A model generated the notes under the pieces. The model was not told the origin of the DNA. It made no database searches and worked only from the letters and a program-made list of their open reading frames with translations. From positions 62,001-126,000 of the forward strand of contig PLWZ01000057.1 of NCBI GenBank assembly GCA_003151235.1: a stretch of DNA of 64,000 nucleotides, in the 5' to 3' direction. This DNA is from Acidimicrobiaceae bacterium. Its GTDB lineage: Bacteria; Actinomycetota; Acidimicrobiia; Acidimicrobiales; RAAP-2. Shown here in pieces: positions 43,035-52,134 of this stretch (its first letter is position 1; each line of letters begins with the position of its first letter). A program made the translations under genes and the position numbers.

Positions 43035-43952
43035 ATGAGTGAGCCCGTTCAGCCATACAGCGCCCCCGAGGCGACTCCGGTCGGGCACTCGGGAACCCGC
43101 GTCGAGATCCACGAGCGGGAAGCGTGGGCCATCAACGGCTGGCTCGGCGTCCTGCTCGTTGTCATCGCCATCGCCGGATGCGTCCTGCTCGCCCACAGTT
43201 CGATAAAGGCCCTCATCACGGTGCCGATCCTGGTGGCCGTGGTCGTCTTGGGCTCGCTCGTCATCGTGCAGCCGGGCCACACCAAGGTCGTGCGGTTCTT
43301 CGGCAGTTACGTCGGCACCCTGCGTCGTACCGGCCTTTGGTGGATCCTGCCCCTCAGCGACCGCAAGAGCGTGAGCATTCGGGTCAGGAACTTCGAGACC
43401 AGCCACCTCAAGGTCAACGACGCCGACGGCAATCCCGTGGAGATCGCCTCCATCGTGGTTTGGCAGGTCGCCGACACTTCGCGTGCTCTGTACGCCGTCG
43501 ATGACTATCTCAACTTTGTGCGGGTACAGGCCGAGTCGGCTCTGCGGCATGTTGCGACCACCCATCCCTACGACGACCCCACAGACACGGGTGTCTCGCT
43601 GCGCGGCTCGACCGACGTCGTTGCCGGCGAGCTCGCCGAGGAGATGGCCCAGCGGGTCGTCATCGCCGGAATTGAGATCGTCGAGGTGCGAATCAGCCAC
43701 CTTGCCTATGCGCCCGAGATCGCACAGGCCATGCTGCGCCGGCAGCAAGCCAGCGCCGTTGTCGCCGCCCGCTCCCGCATCGTCGACGGCGCCGTCGGAA
43801 TGGTGGAAATGGCGCTCGATCGGCTGAGTGAGCGTGGCATCGTCGACCTCGACGAGGAACGCAAGGCCGCGATGGTGAGCAACCTGATGGTCGTGCTCTG
43901 TGGAGATCAGCCAGCTTCGCCGGTCGTCAACACCGGGACGCTCTACTCGTAA
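43035..43952 (+). CDS. SPFH/band-7 (stomatin-prohibitin-like) membrane protein
   Basis: A 305-residue protein with two hydrophobic helices at about residues 37-55 and 58-78, then an SPFH domain. [29 protein letters not shown] and [13 protein letters not shown] are typical, followed by a helical region containing [23 protein letters not shown] proteins oligomerise into membrane microdomain scaffolds. The ATG has AAGGGAGAG upstream. The gene is followed after three bases by a ribbon-helix-helix gene, a repeated actinobacterial pairing, and preceded by a perfect palindrome. Substrate or client proteins are unknown. Confidence 0.9.
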   Translation: MSEPVQPYSAPEATPVGHSGTRVEIHEREAWAINGWLGVLLVVIAIAGCVLLAHSSIKALITVPILVAVVVLGSLVIVQPGHTKVVRFFGSYVGTLRRTGLWWILPLSDRKSVSIRVRNFETSHLKVNDADGNPVEIASIVVWQVADTSRALYAVDDYLNFVRVQAESALRHVATTHPYDDPTDTGVSLRGSTDVVAGELAEEMAQRVVIAGIEIVEVRISHLAYAPEIAQAMLRRQQASAVVAARSRIVDGAVGMVEMALDRLSERGIVDLDEERKAAMVSNLMVVLCGDQPASPVVNTGTLYS

Positions 43953-43955
43953 GCG

Positions 43956-44150
43956 GTGAGCGATCGCAAGCAGGTTCTGCTGCGAATTGATCCAACCGTG
44001 CATGACGCCTTGGCCCAGTGGGCGGGTGATGAGTTCCGCAGCCTGAATGCCCATATCGAGATGCTCCTGCGCCGAGCTCTCGACGACGCGGGGCGAATGC
44101 CCAAGAAGGCCAAACCCTTGCCTAAGCGCGGTCGGCCATCGGGTTCTTGA
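43956..44150 (+). CDS. Arc/HicB-like ribbon-helix-helix protein
   Basis: A 64-residue protein with the ribbon-helix-helix pattern. The beta strand is KQVLLRIDPTVHDALAQWA, then EFRSLNAHIEMLLRRALDD, and a Lys/Arg-rich tail (KKAKPLPKRGRP) probably contacts DNA. It starts at GTG three bases after the SPFH stop, so it is surely cotranscribed. No toxin gene is beside it; a regulator of the SPFH operon acting at the palindrome 42984-43010 is more likely than an antitoxin. Confidence 0.85.
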   Translation: MSDRKQVLLRIDPTVHDALAQWAGDEFRSLNAHIEMLLRRALDDAGRMPKKAKPLPKRGRPSGS

Positions 44151-44310
44151 CCTGATCCGAGCAGGCCTCGACACGGACTCCTGATCGAATGGTCGGCGCT
44201 CTCGTTGGCATGAGCGCGTTACGGCTGGGCGATCCGTGTTTGGTCACGCCTCACCGGATGCTGCACCGGTGCCCTAGGCGATGGTGAGAAGGCACCCGTA
44301 GGCTGGGATC

Positions 44311-44934
44311 ATGGGATTGTGGGAAGGACGGCTGCTGCCTCGGGTCATTAACGTCATGTGCGGGACCAAGGAGACTGGCCGGCACCGCAAGGAAGTCGTG
44401 GTCGGGCTGCAAGGCTCCGTTGTCGAAATCGGCTTTGGATCGGGCCTCAACGTCCCGTTCTACCCAGCCGATGTCACGAAGGTCTATGCGGTCGATCCGT
44501 CCGAACTTGGTCGCCGATTGAGCAGGAAAAGGGTCAGCGTGTCACCGACCCCTGTCGAGTACGTGGGCCTTGATGGACAACACATTCCGCTAGGCGATGC
44601 CTCGGTCGATGCCGCGCTCAGCACGTTCACCTTGTGCACCATTCCCGACGTTGGCATGGCCCTGCGAGAGCTGTACCGGGTGGTGCGCCCAGGGGGGACG
44701 GTCCACTTTCTCGAGCACGGTCTCGCACCGGACGCCGATGTCGCCCGCAAGCAACTGCGTTTCAACCGGTTCCAGCAGCGAGTCGCCGGCGGGTGCAACC
44801 TGAATCGGCCGATCGATCGGCTTGTCCGCGAGGCAGGCTTTGAAATCTCGGTCATGAAGAATGACTGGATCAAGGGCCCCAAAGTGCTCAAGGCCTGGAG
44901 CTATCTGTACAAGGGGGTCGCGATCAAACCGTAA
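44311..44934 (+). CDS. Class I SAM-dependent methyltransferase (METTL7/UbiE-like)
   Basis: A 207-residue methyltransferase. Motif I is VVEIGFGSGLNVPFY near residue 38. The acidic strand-2 end is AVDPSE, and the segment ALSTFTLCTIPDVGMALREL and VVRPGGTVHFLEHG are motifs II-III. This pattern is close to the METTL7-type thiol or phospholipid methyltransferases. The last 50 residues (CNLNRPIDRLVREAGFEI) are also typical. The substrate is unknown. It is followed by a second, unrelated-looking methyltransferase gene 65 bases on. Confidence 0.88.
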   Translation: MGLWEGRLLPRVINVMCGTKETGRHRKEVVVGLQGSVVEIGFGSGLNVPFYPADVTKVYAVDPSELGRRLSRKRVSVSPTPVEYVGLDGQHIPLGDASVDAALSTFTLCTIPDVGMALRELYRVVRPGGTVHFLEHGLAPDADVARKQLRFNRFQQRVAGGCNLNRPIDRLVREAGFEISVMKNDWIKGPKVLKAWSYLYKGVAIKP

Positions 44935-44999
44935 AGGCCTTCCTCGTATCCGTGCGTGCAATGGATGGGGTGCCTTGCAAAGTGTGAATCAAAGCCTGG

Positions 45000-45557
45000 T
45001 TGAATGGATTCGTGCCCCAGTTCGACGGCCGGGCGTACCAGGCTCGGTTCGATGTGTTGGCCGCAGGGGGGATGGACGTCCACGGTGAGGCGACGCTCGT
45101 CCGCTCTTTTCGGCCGACGACGGTGCTCGATGCGGGATGCGGAACCGGGCGCGTCGCTATCGAACTGGGTCGGCACGGCATCGATGTGCTTGGGGTCGAC
45201 GCCGATGCGTCCATGATCGCCGAAGCGAAGCGTCTGGCTCCTGAGATGGCTTGGGTGCAGGCCGATCTGGCCACGCTCGCCCTCGATCGGCGCTTCGACG
45301 TCGTGGTTCTGGCAGGCAACGTCCCGTTGTTCTGCCCGGTCGCCACGCGCTCGGCACTCGTTGCGAGATGCGCAGCCCACGTGATCTCGGGCGGCACCAT
45401 GATTGCCGGCTTCGAGTTGGAGCGTGGCTACGAACTGGACGACTACGACACAGCGTGCGAGACGGCCGGGCTGATGCTCACGGATCGCTGGTCGACATGG
45501 GACGGTCAACCGTTTCACAACGAAAGCAAATACGCGGTCTCGGCCCACCGGAACTGA
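45000..45557 (+). CDS. Class I SAM-dependent methyltransferase
   Basis: A 185-residue methyltransferase with the SAM loop VLDAGCGTGRVAIELGRHG near residue 42, VLGVDADASMI and VVVLAGNVPLF. The start is either TTG at 45000 or GTG at 45012; neither has a strong ribosome site. The N-terminal AYQARFDVLAAGGMDVHGEA is frequent in actinobacterial small methyltransferases of unknown substrate. It may be cotranscribed with the methyltransferase at 44311. Confidence 0.85.
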   Translation: MNGFVPQFDGRAYQARFDVLAAGGMDVHGEATLVRSFRPTTVLDAGCGTGRVAIELGRHGIDVLGVDADASMIAEAKRLAPEMAWVQADLATLALDRRFDVVVLAGNVPLFCPVATRSALVARCAAHVISGGTMIAGFELERGYELDDYDTACETAGLMLTDRWSTWDGQPFHNESKYAVSAHRN

Positions 45558-45695
45558 GGTCCTCGGTGTGGGTCTTGCGTGGGCGAAGCCGGCACTTGGC
45601 CACTCCGGTCGGCATCATTGTGGCTTGATCGGGGTTCCATCCCAGCCGCATCGTTAGGATCCCAACGGCGGGTGTTCGACGCGAGGGGGGTTCAG

Positions 45696-47693
45696 ATGTT
45701 CGGAACGGGTATCCGGAGCGTCTTGGTGGGCGCGCTGCTCATGGGGACCGGTTTGGTCGCAGTGAGCGGTGTCGAGACTTCGAGCGCGGCCTCCTTCAGT
45801 CCGTTCTCTCATGGTTGCGATGTGCTCGTGTCGGGCCCCCTCGGCCATGACTGCCTGCTGCCGTGGCCCAACAACGCGTTCACCGAGACGTCGAGCACCG
45901 CCACGAACCTCAAGCTGGACATCACGTCATCCGAGACACCGTCCAACGTCGGCGGCGTCCACATCAACCCGATCTACCAGGACGAAGGAGACGGCTTCAG
46001 CCCCGGTTCGGCCATCGTCACCTACGTCCCGAACATCAGCCTCGCAAACTCCGGCATCGTCGGCTCGACGGATATTGCCGGCTCACTGGCCAAGGACGCT
46101 CCGATTGTCCTCGTCAACATGAACACGGGCGCCCATGTTCCCTACTTCGCGGAGCTGGACGCCCAGAACCCCGATCCGACAACCCAGCTGCTGCTGGTCC
46201 ACCCGGCCTATGCGCTGACCGAGGGACAGCGATACGCCGTGGTGCTCCGGAACCTCAAGAACACGAGCGACGAGGCGATCCCTCCCGCGCCTTCCACCGT
46301 CGCGGCGCTCCGGGGCACCCTCAAGCCGGCGTCACGGTCGGCGTACATCAAGAACCTGATCAGGGTGCAACTGCACAGCCTGCTCGGGAGCGCCACCCCG
46401 TACATGGCGTGGGACTTCACCGTTGCGAGCGAGATGTCCATTGCCGGTCCGGCGCTCACCATGCGCGCCCAGGCGTACAAGACGCTCAAGGGGAACGCCG
46501 CTCCGAAGTTCACGGTGTCTTCGGTGACCACGAGCGGGTCGGTGCGGACGGTGAAGGGAACCTTCAAGGTGCCGCTGTTCCTCAAGAGTGCGACCAACTC
46601 GTCGATGATGAACGTGGACAAGGCCGGGCTGCCGAAGCTCAACGGGAAGCTGACCTGGCCGGCCAACTTCATCTGCGTGATGCCGGCGACGATCCAAGCC
46701 GGGGGACCGGCCCTCCCGGCCGTCTACGGGCACGGGCTCCTCGGAGACGCGACCGAGGTGCAGGACAGCAGTTTCTCGGACAAGGTCAGCGAGAACATGA
46801 TGGGGTGCGCCACCGACTGGCTGGGTCTGGACTCGAATGACCTGTCCGAGGTCATCGGGGTCCTCGGCAATCTGTCCAAGTTCCAGGAGCTGGCCGATCA
46901 GATGCTCCAGGGGTTCGTGAACTTCCAGTTCCTCGGCCGCCTGATCAACAGTCCCGACGGCTTCGCGACGTCCAGCGCCTTCAAGGATGGGTCGGGCCAT
47001 GTCCTGTTCCAGGTGGGGAAGTGCACGTATGTCGGCTACAGCCAGGGCGGCATCATGGGCGCGGCGGTGTCGACGATCTCCAACGAGTGGACGAAGGTCT
47101 TCCTCGGCCAGGGCGGGATGGACTACGGCGGCGTCCTGTTGCAGCGCTCGGTGGACTGGTCCGAGTACCAGGTCTTCTTGAGCAAGTCGTACCCGAACCT
47201 CGACGACCAGCAGATCGGCCTCCAACTCATCGAACTGCTCTGGGACCGGGGCGAGGCCGACGGCTATGCCCAGCACCTGACCTCGGATCCCTATCCCGGG
47301 ACCAAGCCCAAGCAGGTCCTCTTGATCGAGAACTACGGGGACCACCAGGTCCCGAACGTCGGAACCGAGATGTTGGCCCGCACGATCGGCGCAGCCGAAT
47401 ATGCCCCGGCCTTCTCCCGGGCCGGCGTGTCGTTCAACACCTCGTACAAGCTGGGAATCCTCAACCAGGCGAGACCCGTCCGGGCCGCGCTCGAATTGTG
47501 GGACTTCGGCACGCTGACCCCGCCGACGGACAACCTCGCCCCGCCCCCCGGTTCGGGGCCCGCCGCCGATCCCCACGATTTCGGGCGGGGGAACCCGGTG
47601 ATCGACGCACAGATCATCACGTTCCTCAAGACCGGCGTCGTGCAGGACGTCTGCGGCCACGCAGCCTGCCAGGCCGCCCCCGGCACCGTCTGA
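45696..47693 (+). CDS. Secreted lipase/esterase-like protein
   Basis: A 665-residue exported protein with a signal peptide (residues 1-32, core VLVGALLMGTGLVAVSGV). It has a ~280-residue N-terminal domain reminiscent of the bacterial virulence-factor lipase N-terminal domain and a C-terminal alpha/beta-hydrolase-like part. YGHGLLGDATEV precedes the fold, GYSQGGIMGAAV has the nucleophile-elbow form G-x-S-x-G near residue 450, and ENYGDHQVPN could give the acid and His. It may hydrolyse extracellular esters or polyesters. The ATG has GAGGGGGG upstream. It is convergent with the ABC genes after one base. Confidence 0.78.
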   Translation: MFGTGIRSVLVGALLMGTGLVAVSGVETSSAASFSPFSHGCDVLVSGPLGHDCLLPWPNNAFTETSSTATNLKLDITSSETPSNVGGVHINPIYQDEGDGFSPGSAIVTYVPNISLANSGIVGSTDIAGSLAKDAPIVLVNMNTGAHVPYFAELDAQNPDPTTQLLLVHPAYALTEGQRYAVVLRNLKNTSDEAIPPAPSTVAALRGTLKPASRSAYIKNLIRVQLHSLLGSATPYMAWDFTVASEMSIAGPALTMRAQAYKTLKGNAAPKFTVSSVTTSGSVRTVKGTFKVPLFLKSATNSSMMNVDKAGLPKLNGKLTWPANFICVMPATIQAGGPALPAVYGHGLLGDATEVQDSSFSDKVSENMMGCATDWLGLDSNDLSEVIGVLGNLSKFQELADQMLQGFVNFQFLGRLINSPDGFATSSAFKDGSGHVLFQVGKCTYVGYSQGGIMGAAVSTISNEWTKVFLGQGGMDYGGVLLQRSVDWSEYQVFLSKSYPNLDDQQIGLQLIELLWDRGEADGYAQHLTSDPYPGTKPKQVLLIENYGDHQVPNVGTEMLARTIGAAEYAPAFSRAGVSFNTSYKLGILNQARPVRAALELWDFGTLTPPTDNLAPPPGSGPAADPHDFGRGNPVIDAQIITFLKTGVVQDVCGHAACQAAPGTV

Positions 47694-47694
47694 T

Positions 47695-49602
47695 TCAGGT
47701 GATCTCGGTGGCCGCGCCCACGAACTGGGAGTTGTAAAGCCGGGAGTAGGCGCCGCCGCGGGCCAGGAGGTCGTCGTGGTTGCCCTGCTCGACGATGCTG
47801 CCCGCCTCCATGACCAAGATGGTGTCGGCGTTTCGGATCGTGGACAACCGGTGGGCGATCACAAAGCTGGTGCGCTGCGACCGCAGCGCCGCCATCGCGC
47901 CTTGGAGGAGCACCTCGGTGCGGGTGTCGACGGAGCTCGTTGCCTCGTCGAGGATCAGGATGGTGGGATTGGCCAGGAATGCCCGGGCGATGGTCAGAAG
48001 CTGTTTCTCGCCGGCGCTGATGACGCCCCCCTCGTCGTCGACGAGGGTGTCGTAGCCGGCCGGCAGGGCGTGCACGAACCGGTCGACATAGGTGGCCCGG
48101 GCCGCCTCGCGGATCTGCTCCTCGGTGGCGGTGGGATTGCCGTAGGCGATGTTCTCCCTGATCGTGCCCCCGAAGAGCCAGGTGTCCTGCAGGACCATGC
48201 CGATGTTGGAACGCAACTCAGATCGGGGCATCCCGGCGATGTTCTGGCCGTCGAGGGTGATCTGGCCTCCGTCGAGCTCATAGAACCGCATGATGAGGTT
48301 GACCAGCGTGGTCTTGCCCGCACCGGTCGGGCCGACGATGGCGACGGTCCGGCCAGGCTCGGCGACCAGGGACAGGTCGGCGATCAGCGGGTGGTCCTTG
48401 TCGTAGGAGAACGAGACGTGCTCGAACTCGACCCGGCCCCGCGACGCCGGAGTCCCGGGGGCGGCCATGGCACCTTCATCCGGCGACTGCTCGTCTGCGT
48501 CCAGGAACTCGAAGACACGTTCGGCCGATGCCAGTCCAGACTGGAACAGGTTGGCCATGGAGGCGAGCATCTGGAGGGGTTGGGCGAACTGCCGGGAGTA
48601 CTGAATGAACGCCTGTACTCCACCGAGGCTCAGTGAGCGCGAAGCGACCTTGATCCCTCCGACGACTGCGATCACCACGTAGTTGAGGTTGCCGACGAGC
48701 ACCATCAACGGCTGGATGCTCCCGGATGCGAACTGAGCGGTAAAGCTGGCCCGGTAGAGCTCGTCATTCGTCTCGCGGAACGACTCTTCGACCTCCCGCT
48801 GGCGACCGAACGTCTTGACGATGGCATGGCCGGTCAGGGACTCTTCCACGAGCGCGTTCAGCCGGCCGGTGTGCTTCCACTGCGCCATGAATCGGACCTT
48901 CGAGCGCTTGGTGATGAACCGGATGATGCCCGACGAGACCGGGATCGTGACCACCGCCACCAGGGCCAGCTCAGGCGACACGACGAACATCATCACCATC
49001 GTCCCGATGAGCATGAAGGTATTGGTGAGAAGCTGGCTCACCGTCTGTTGGAGGCTCTGGGCGAGGTTGTCGATGTCGTTGGTGACCCGGCTCAGCAGGT
49101 CACCTCGAGCGGACTGGTCGACGTAGCGGAGCGGCACCCGGTTGAGCTTGTCCTCGACATCGGCCCGCAACTGGCGCATGGTCCGCTGCACCATCCCGGC
49201 CAGTGTGTAGGCCGACAGGTACTGCAATACCGCCGAGCTGGCATAGAGGCCGACCACCAAGAACAGCAGGCGGTGGAGTGCCCCGAAGTTGATCGCCTTC
49301 GGCCCCCCATGCAGCAAGCCGTTGAAGATGATGTTTGTCGCGTTCCCGAGGATCCGTGGCCCGAGGACCGAAAGGATGACGGCGCTGACGGCCAGGACAA
49401 CGACGAACCCGAACCGGTTTCGCTCGGGCCGAAGCCGTCCTCCGAGCCGCGCCAGCGTGCCCTTGAAGTCGTTCGACTTCTCGACCGGCATGCCGAGCCC
49501 GCCCATCCGCGACATCGGGCCCTGGGACAATGGCGGCTTGTAGACCGGCTCTTCCGACGGATCCGGCTCACCGGTCCTCAGTGGCTTTGCGTCGACGCTC
49601 AC
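47695..49602 (-). CDS. ABC exporter half-transporter, second subunit
   Basis: A 635-residue protein with a six-helix exporter domain after a ~50-residue acidic N-terminus, and an ATPase domain: Walker A VGPTGAGKTTLVNLIMRF, Q-loop MVLQDTWLFGG, Walker B ILILDEATSSVD and H-loop IAHRLST. The signature is degenerate, ISAGEKQ in place of LSGGQ. The GTG at 49602 overlaps the stop of the first subunit (GTGA). The pair probably forms a heterodimeric multidrug or lipid exporter of the LmrCD/TmrAB kind, controlled by the upstream TetR gene. Confidence 0.92.
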   Translation of the reverse strand: MSVDAKPLRTGEPDPSEEPVYKPPLSQGPMSRMGGLGMPVEKSNDFKGTLARLGGRLRPERNRFGFVVVLAVSAVILSVLGPRILGNATNIIFNGLLHGGPKAINFGALHRLLFLVVGLYASSAVLQYLSAYTLAGMVQRTMRQLRADVEDKLNRVPLRYVDQSARGDLLSRVTNDIDNLAQSLQQTVSQLLTNTFMLIGTMVMMFVVSPELALVAVVTIPVSSGIIRFITKRSKVRFMAQWKHTGRLNALVEESLTGHAIVKTFGRQREVEESFRETNDELYRASFTAQFASGSIQPLMVLVGNLNYVVIAVVGGIKVASRSLSLGGVQAFIQYSRQFAQPLQMLASMANLFQSGLASAERVFEFLDADEQSPDEGAMAAPGTPASRGRVEFEHVSFSYDKDHPLIADLSLVAEPGRTVAIVGPTGAGKTTLVNLIMRFYELDGGQITLDGQNIAGMPRSELRSNIGMVLQDTWLFGGTIRENIAYGNPTATEEQIREAARATYVDRFVHALPAGYDTLVDDEGGVISAGEKQLLTIARAFLANPTILILDEATSSVDTRTEVLLQGAMAALRSQRTSFVIAHRLSTIRNADTILVMEAGSIVEQGNHDDLLARGGAYSRLYNSQFVGAATEIT

Positions 49603-51329
49603 GCGGCACCCTGTGCGGTCGATTGAGACTCGACGATCTCGATGTAGGTCGGGCAGCTCTCGAGGAGTTGCTGATGGGTTCCCAGTCCGACGGCTCGGCC
49701 GTCCTCGAGCACGAGGATCTGGTTGGCGCTCATGATGGTCGAGACCCGTTGCGCCACGACGAGGACGGCCGACCCGGTCGTGTACGGCCCGAGGGCGGTG
49801 CGCACCCGGGCGTCGGTGGCCAGGTCGAGCGACGAGAAGGAGTCGTCGAAGACGTACACGTCCGGACGCCGGACGAGCGCCCTGGCGATGCTCAGGCGCT
49901 GTCGCTGACCGCCGGACACGTTGGTGCCGCCCTGGGAGATCGGTGCGTCGATCCCGCCCATCGCGGCGACGAAGTCCGAGGCGGCCGCGACCTCGAGCGC
50001 CGTCCAGAGCTCCTCTTCGGTGGCGTCCGGCTTGCCGTACCGCAGGTTGCTGGCGACGGTCCCGGTGAACAGGTACGGCCGCTGGGGGACCAGGCCGATG
50101 CGGTGCCACAGGACATCGGGATCGAGCTCGCGAACGTCGACCCCTCCGACGAGAAGAGCACCGCTCGTGACGTCGATGAGCCGGGCGACCAGGTTGACCA
50201 GGGTCGTCTTGCCCGACCCGGTGCTGCCGACCACGGCCGTGGTCTGGCCCGGGAGGACCCGGAACGAGATCCCATCGAGGACGGGGGAGTCCGCGCCCGG
50301 GTAACCGAAGCTCACATCACGAAGCTCGAGGGTCCCGGGCGTCCGTAGAGCCGGCACCGGGTCGGTCGGGGGAGTCACGGACGACTCGGTATCGAGAACC
50401 TCCTGGATCCGTTCGGCGCTGACCGCCGCACGCGGTGCCATCACGCCGACGAACGTCGCCATCATCACCGCCATCAGGATCAGGGTGAAGTAGGTGAGGA
50501 ACGCGATGAGGGAGCCGATCGTCATCTGGCCGTGCGCGATCCGGTTGGCGCCGAACCAGACCACAGCCGAGTTGGAGCAGTTGATGACCAGCATGACGAT
50601 CGGGAACAGGAGCGCCATCAGGCGCCCGGCCCGCAGTGACGTGCCGGTCAGCTCGTCGTTGACCACGCGGAATCGCCCGACTTCCTGGTGCTCCCGGACG
50701 AACGCGCGCACCACTCGGATTCCCGTGATCTGCTCACGCAGCACCCGGTTGACGTTGTCGAGGCGCTCCTGCATGAGCCGGAACTGCGGGACCATGAAAC
50801 CGATGATTATCCCGAGCGCGATGGCCAGAATCGGCATGCTCAGCCCGAGCAACCAGGACAGGCCAGCATCCTGGTTCAGGGCCAGGATGACGCCCCCAAC
50901 CACGGTGACCGGAGCTGCGAGCACCATCGTGCACGACATGACGACCAGAAGCTGCACCTGCTGGACGTCGTTGGTCACGCGGGTGATCAGCGACGGGGCG
51001 CCGAGGTGATTCACCTCGCGCGCCGAGAGCTGGATCGACCGGTGGAACAGCGCGTCGCGCACGTCACGGCCGAAACCCATCGCCACCCGCGAGCCGAGGT
51101 AGACGGCGCAGATCGCAAACCCGGCCTGAATGAAGGCGACGATGAGCATCTCGCCGCCCTTGCTCCAGATGTAGTGGGTGTTCCCGGTGACGACCCCCTT
51201 GTTGATGATCTGCGCGTTGAGAGTCGGGAGGTAGAGGTTGAGCAGCGCCTGGATGCCCTGGAGCACCAGGAGTAAGAGCAGGCCGCGCCGGTACGGGCGA
51301 AGCCGGGTGCGCAGCAGGCGGATTAGCAC
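49599..51329 (-). CDS. ABC exporter half-transporter, first subunit
   Basis: A 576-residue half-transporter. Six helices lie between residues 15 and 300 and an ATPase domain follows, with Walker A VGSTGSGKTTLVNLVARL, Q-loop LVPQRPYLFTG, signature NVSGGQRQRLSIARA and Walker B VYVFDDSFSSLDLATDAR. The residue after Walker B is Asp rather than the catalytic Glu, so this would be the degenerate site of a heterodimer. The GTG at 51329 lies inside the end of the TetR gene, which supports coupling of all three genes. Confidence 0.92.
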   Translation of the reverse strand: MLIRLLRTRLRPYRRGLLLLLVLQGIQALLNLYLPTLNAQIINKGVVTGNTHYIWSKGGEMLIVAFIQAGFAICAVYLGSRVAMGFGRDVRDALFHRSIQLSAREVNHLGAPSLITRVTNDVQQVQLLVVMSCTMVLAAPVTVVGGVILALNQDAGLSWLLGLSMPILAIALGIIIGFMVPQFRLMQERLDNVNRVLREQITGIRVVRAFVREHQEVGRFRVVNDELTGTSLRAGRLMALLFPIVMLVINCSNSAVVWFGANRIAHGQMTIGSLIAFLTYFTLILMAVMMATFVGVMAPRAAVSAERIQEVLDTESSVTPPTDPVPALRTPGTLELRDVSFGYPGADSPVLDGISFRVLPGQTTAVVGSTGSGKTTLVNLVARLIDVTSGALLVGGVDVRELDPDVLWHRIGLVPQRPYLFTGTVASNLRYGKPDATEEELWTALEVAAASDFVAAMGGIDAPISQGGTNVSGGQRQRLSIARALVRRPDVYVFDDSFSSLDLATDARVRTALGPYTTGSAVLVVAQRVSTIMSANQILVLEDGRAVGLGTHQQLLESCPTYIEIVESQSTAQGAA

Positions 51330-51964
51330 GGTGAACTCGCTCGGAGGTCGGATTTGTCGGCTAGACCCCGGATGCCGTCGAGCAGCAGGCTGACGATCTC
51401 GCGTGGCGACATCGGCTCGTCGCCGTAGAGCGCCGGATGGCTGAACGCAAGGGTCAGGGCGGACAGCAGACGTGCCGCCTTCTCGGCGTCGTACCGGAAT
51501 GCCCCACACTGGGGCGCGAATAGCGAGGCCAGCGCGGCCACGTCGGGGATCGGGCGCTCTCTGCCGGCGAAGACCGCCGGTCCGCCCACGGCCGAGACGA
51601 GACGGCCTATGTCGATCATTCGACGCTGGATGATCTCGACCGCCGCCATGAGTTGGCGTTCGAAGGGGACGGTGCGATCGATCTCCTGGAGAGCCCGATT
51701 GATTGGCGCCGGGTCGAGCGCAAGGTCGACCGCGGCGCGGATGATCGCTTCCTTGTCCCGGAACACCCGGAAGGTGGTTCCTTCGGCAATGTTGGCCGCC
51801 TCGGCGATCTGCCGCGTCGTGATGTTGGTTCCGTGTTCCAACAGCAGCTGAAGTGCCGCTTCCGCGATTGCCGCACGCCGCTCGTCCGGCGGGAGGCCGG
51901 TGGCTCTGCGGGAGCCGGAAGGCTTGGGTCGGCTGGCGGTAGCAAGCTCTCGGCTAGCAGGCAC
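51323..51964 (-). CDS. TetR/AcrR regulator of the ABC exporter
   Basis: A 213-residue TetR protein with the helix-turn-helix at about residues 27-72, including NITTRQIAEAANIAEGTTFR and VFRDKEAIIRAAVD. It starts at GTG 51964, 14 bases from a perfect inverted repeat at 51978-51997. Its stop lies within the start region of the first ABC gene. Autorepression and drug-induced release of the exporter operon are the likely mode. The inducer is unknown. Confidence 0.92.
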   Translation of the reverse strand: MPASRELATASRPKPSGSRRATGLPPDERRAAIAEAALQLLLEHGTNITTRQIAEAANIAEGTTFRVFRDKEAIIRAAVDLALDPAPINRALQEIDRTVPFERQLMAAVEIIQRRMIDIGRLVSAVGGPAVFAGRERPIPDVAALASLFAPQCGAFRYDAEKAARLLSALTLAFSHPALYGDEPMSPREIVSLLLDGIRGLADKSDLRASSPC

Positions 51965-51977
51965 GTCGACATGGTAT

Positions 51978-51997
51978 CGGAGTGACCAATCACTCCG
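51978..51997. promoter_or_regulatory. Operator-like inverted repeat before the TetR-ABC operon
   Basis: CGGAGTGA-CCAA-TCACTCCG has perfect 8-bp arms around four bases, immediately upstream of the TetR start. The core GAGTGA-N4-TCACTC resembles known TetR-type operators. Its position over the probable promoter indicates autorepression of the exporter operon. Confidence 0.75.
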
Positions 51998-52134
51998 AAC
52001 CCTCGATCGCCCATTTTTCGGCCGAATTGGCCCGATCTGCCGCCCGACGAGGCGCCTCGTGGCTGCCCCGGGCTCCCCGGGGAGCCCGCGAGCAACCGGA
52101 GCGAATTCCGCTTCGAGTCACGTAACTTCGGTGT

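Noticed and set aside
43956-44150. Antitoxin of a toxin-antitoxin pair
   Set aside because: The ribbon-helix-helix protein fits, but no toxin-like gene is adjacent. The SPFH partner and operator point to autoregulation.
46332-47660. Long minus-strand open frame (442 codons) opposite the secreted hydrolase-like gene
   Set aside because: No signal peptide, motif or ribosome site, and the plus-strand gene is well supported.
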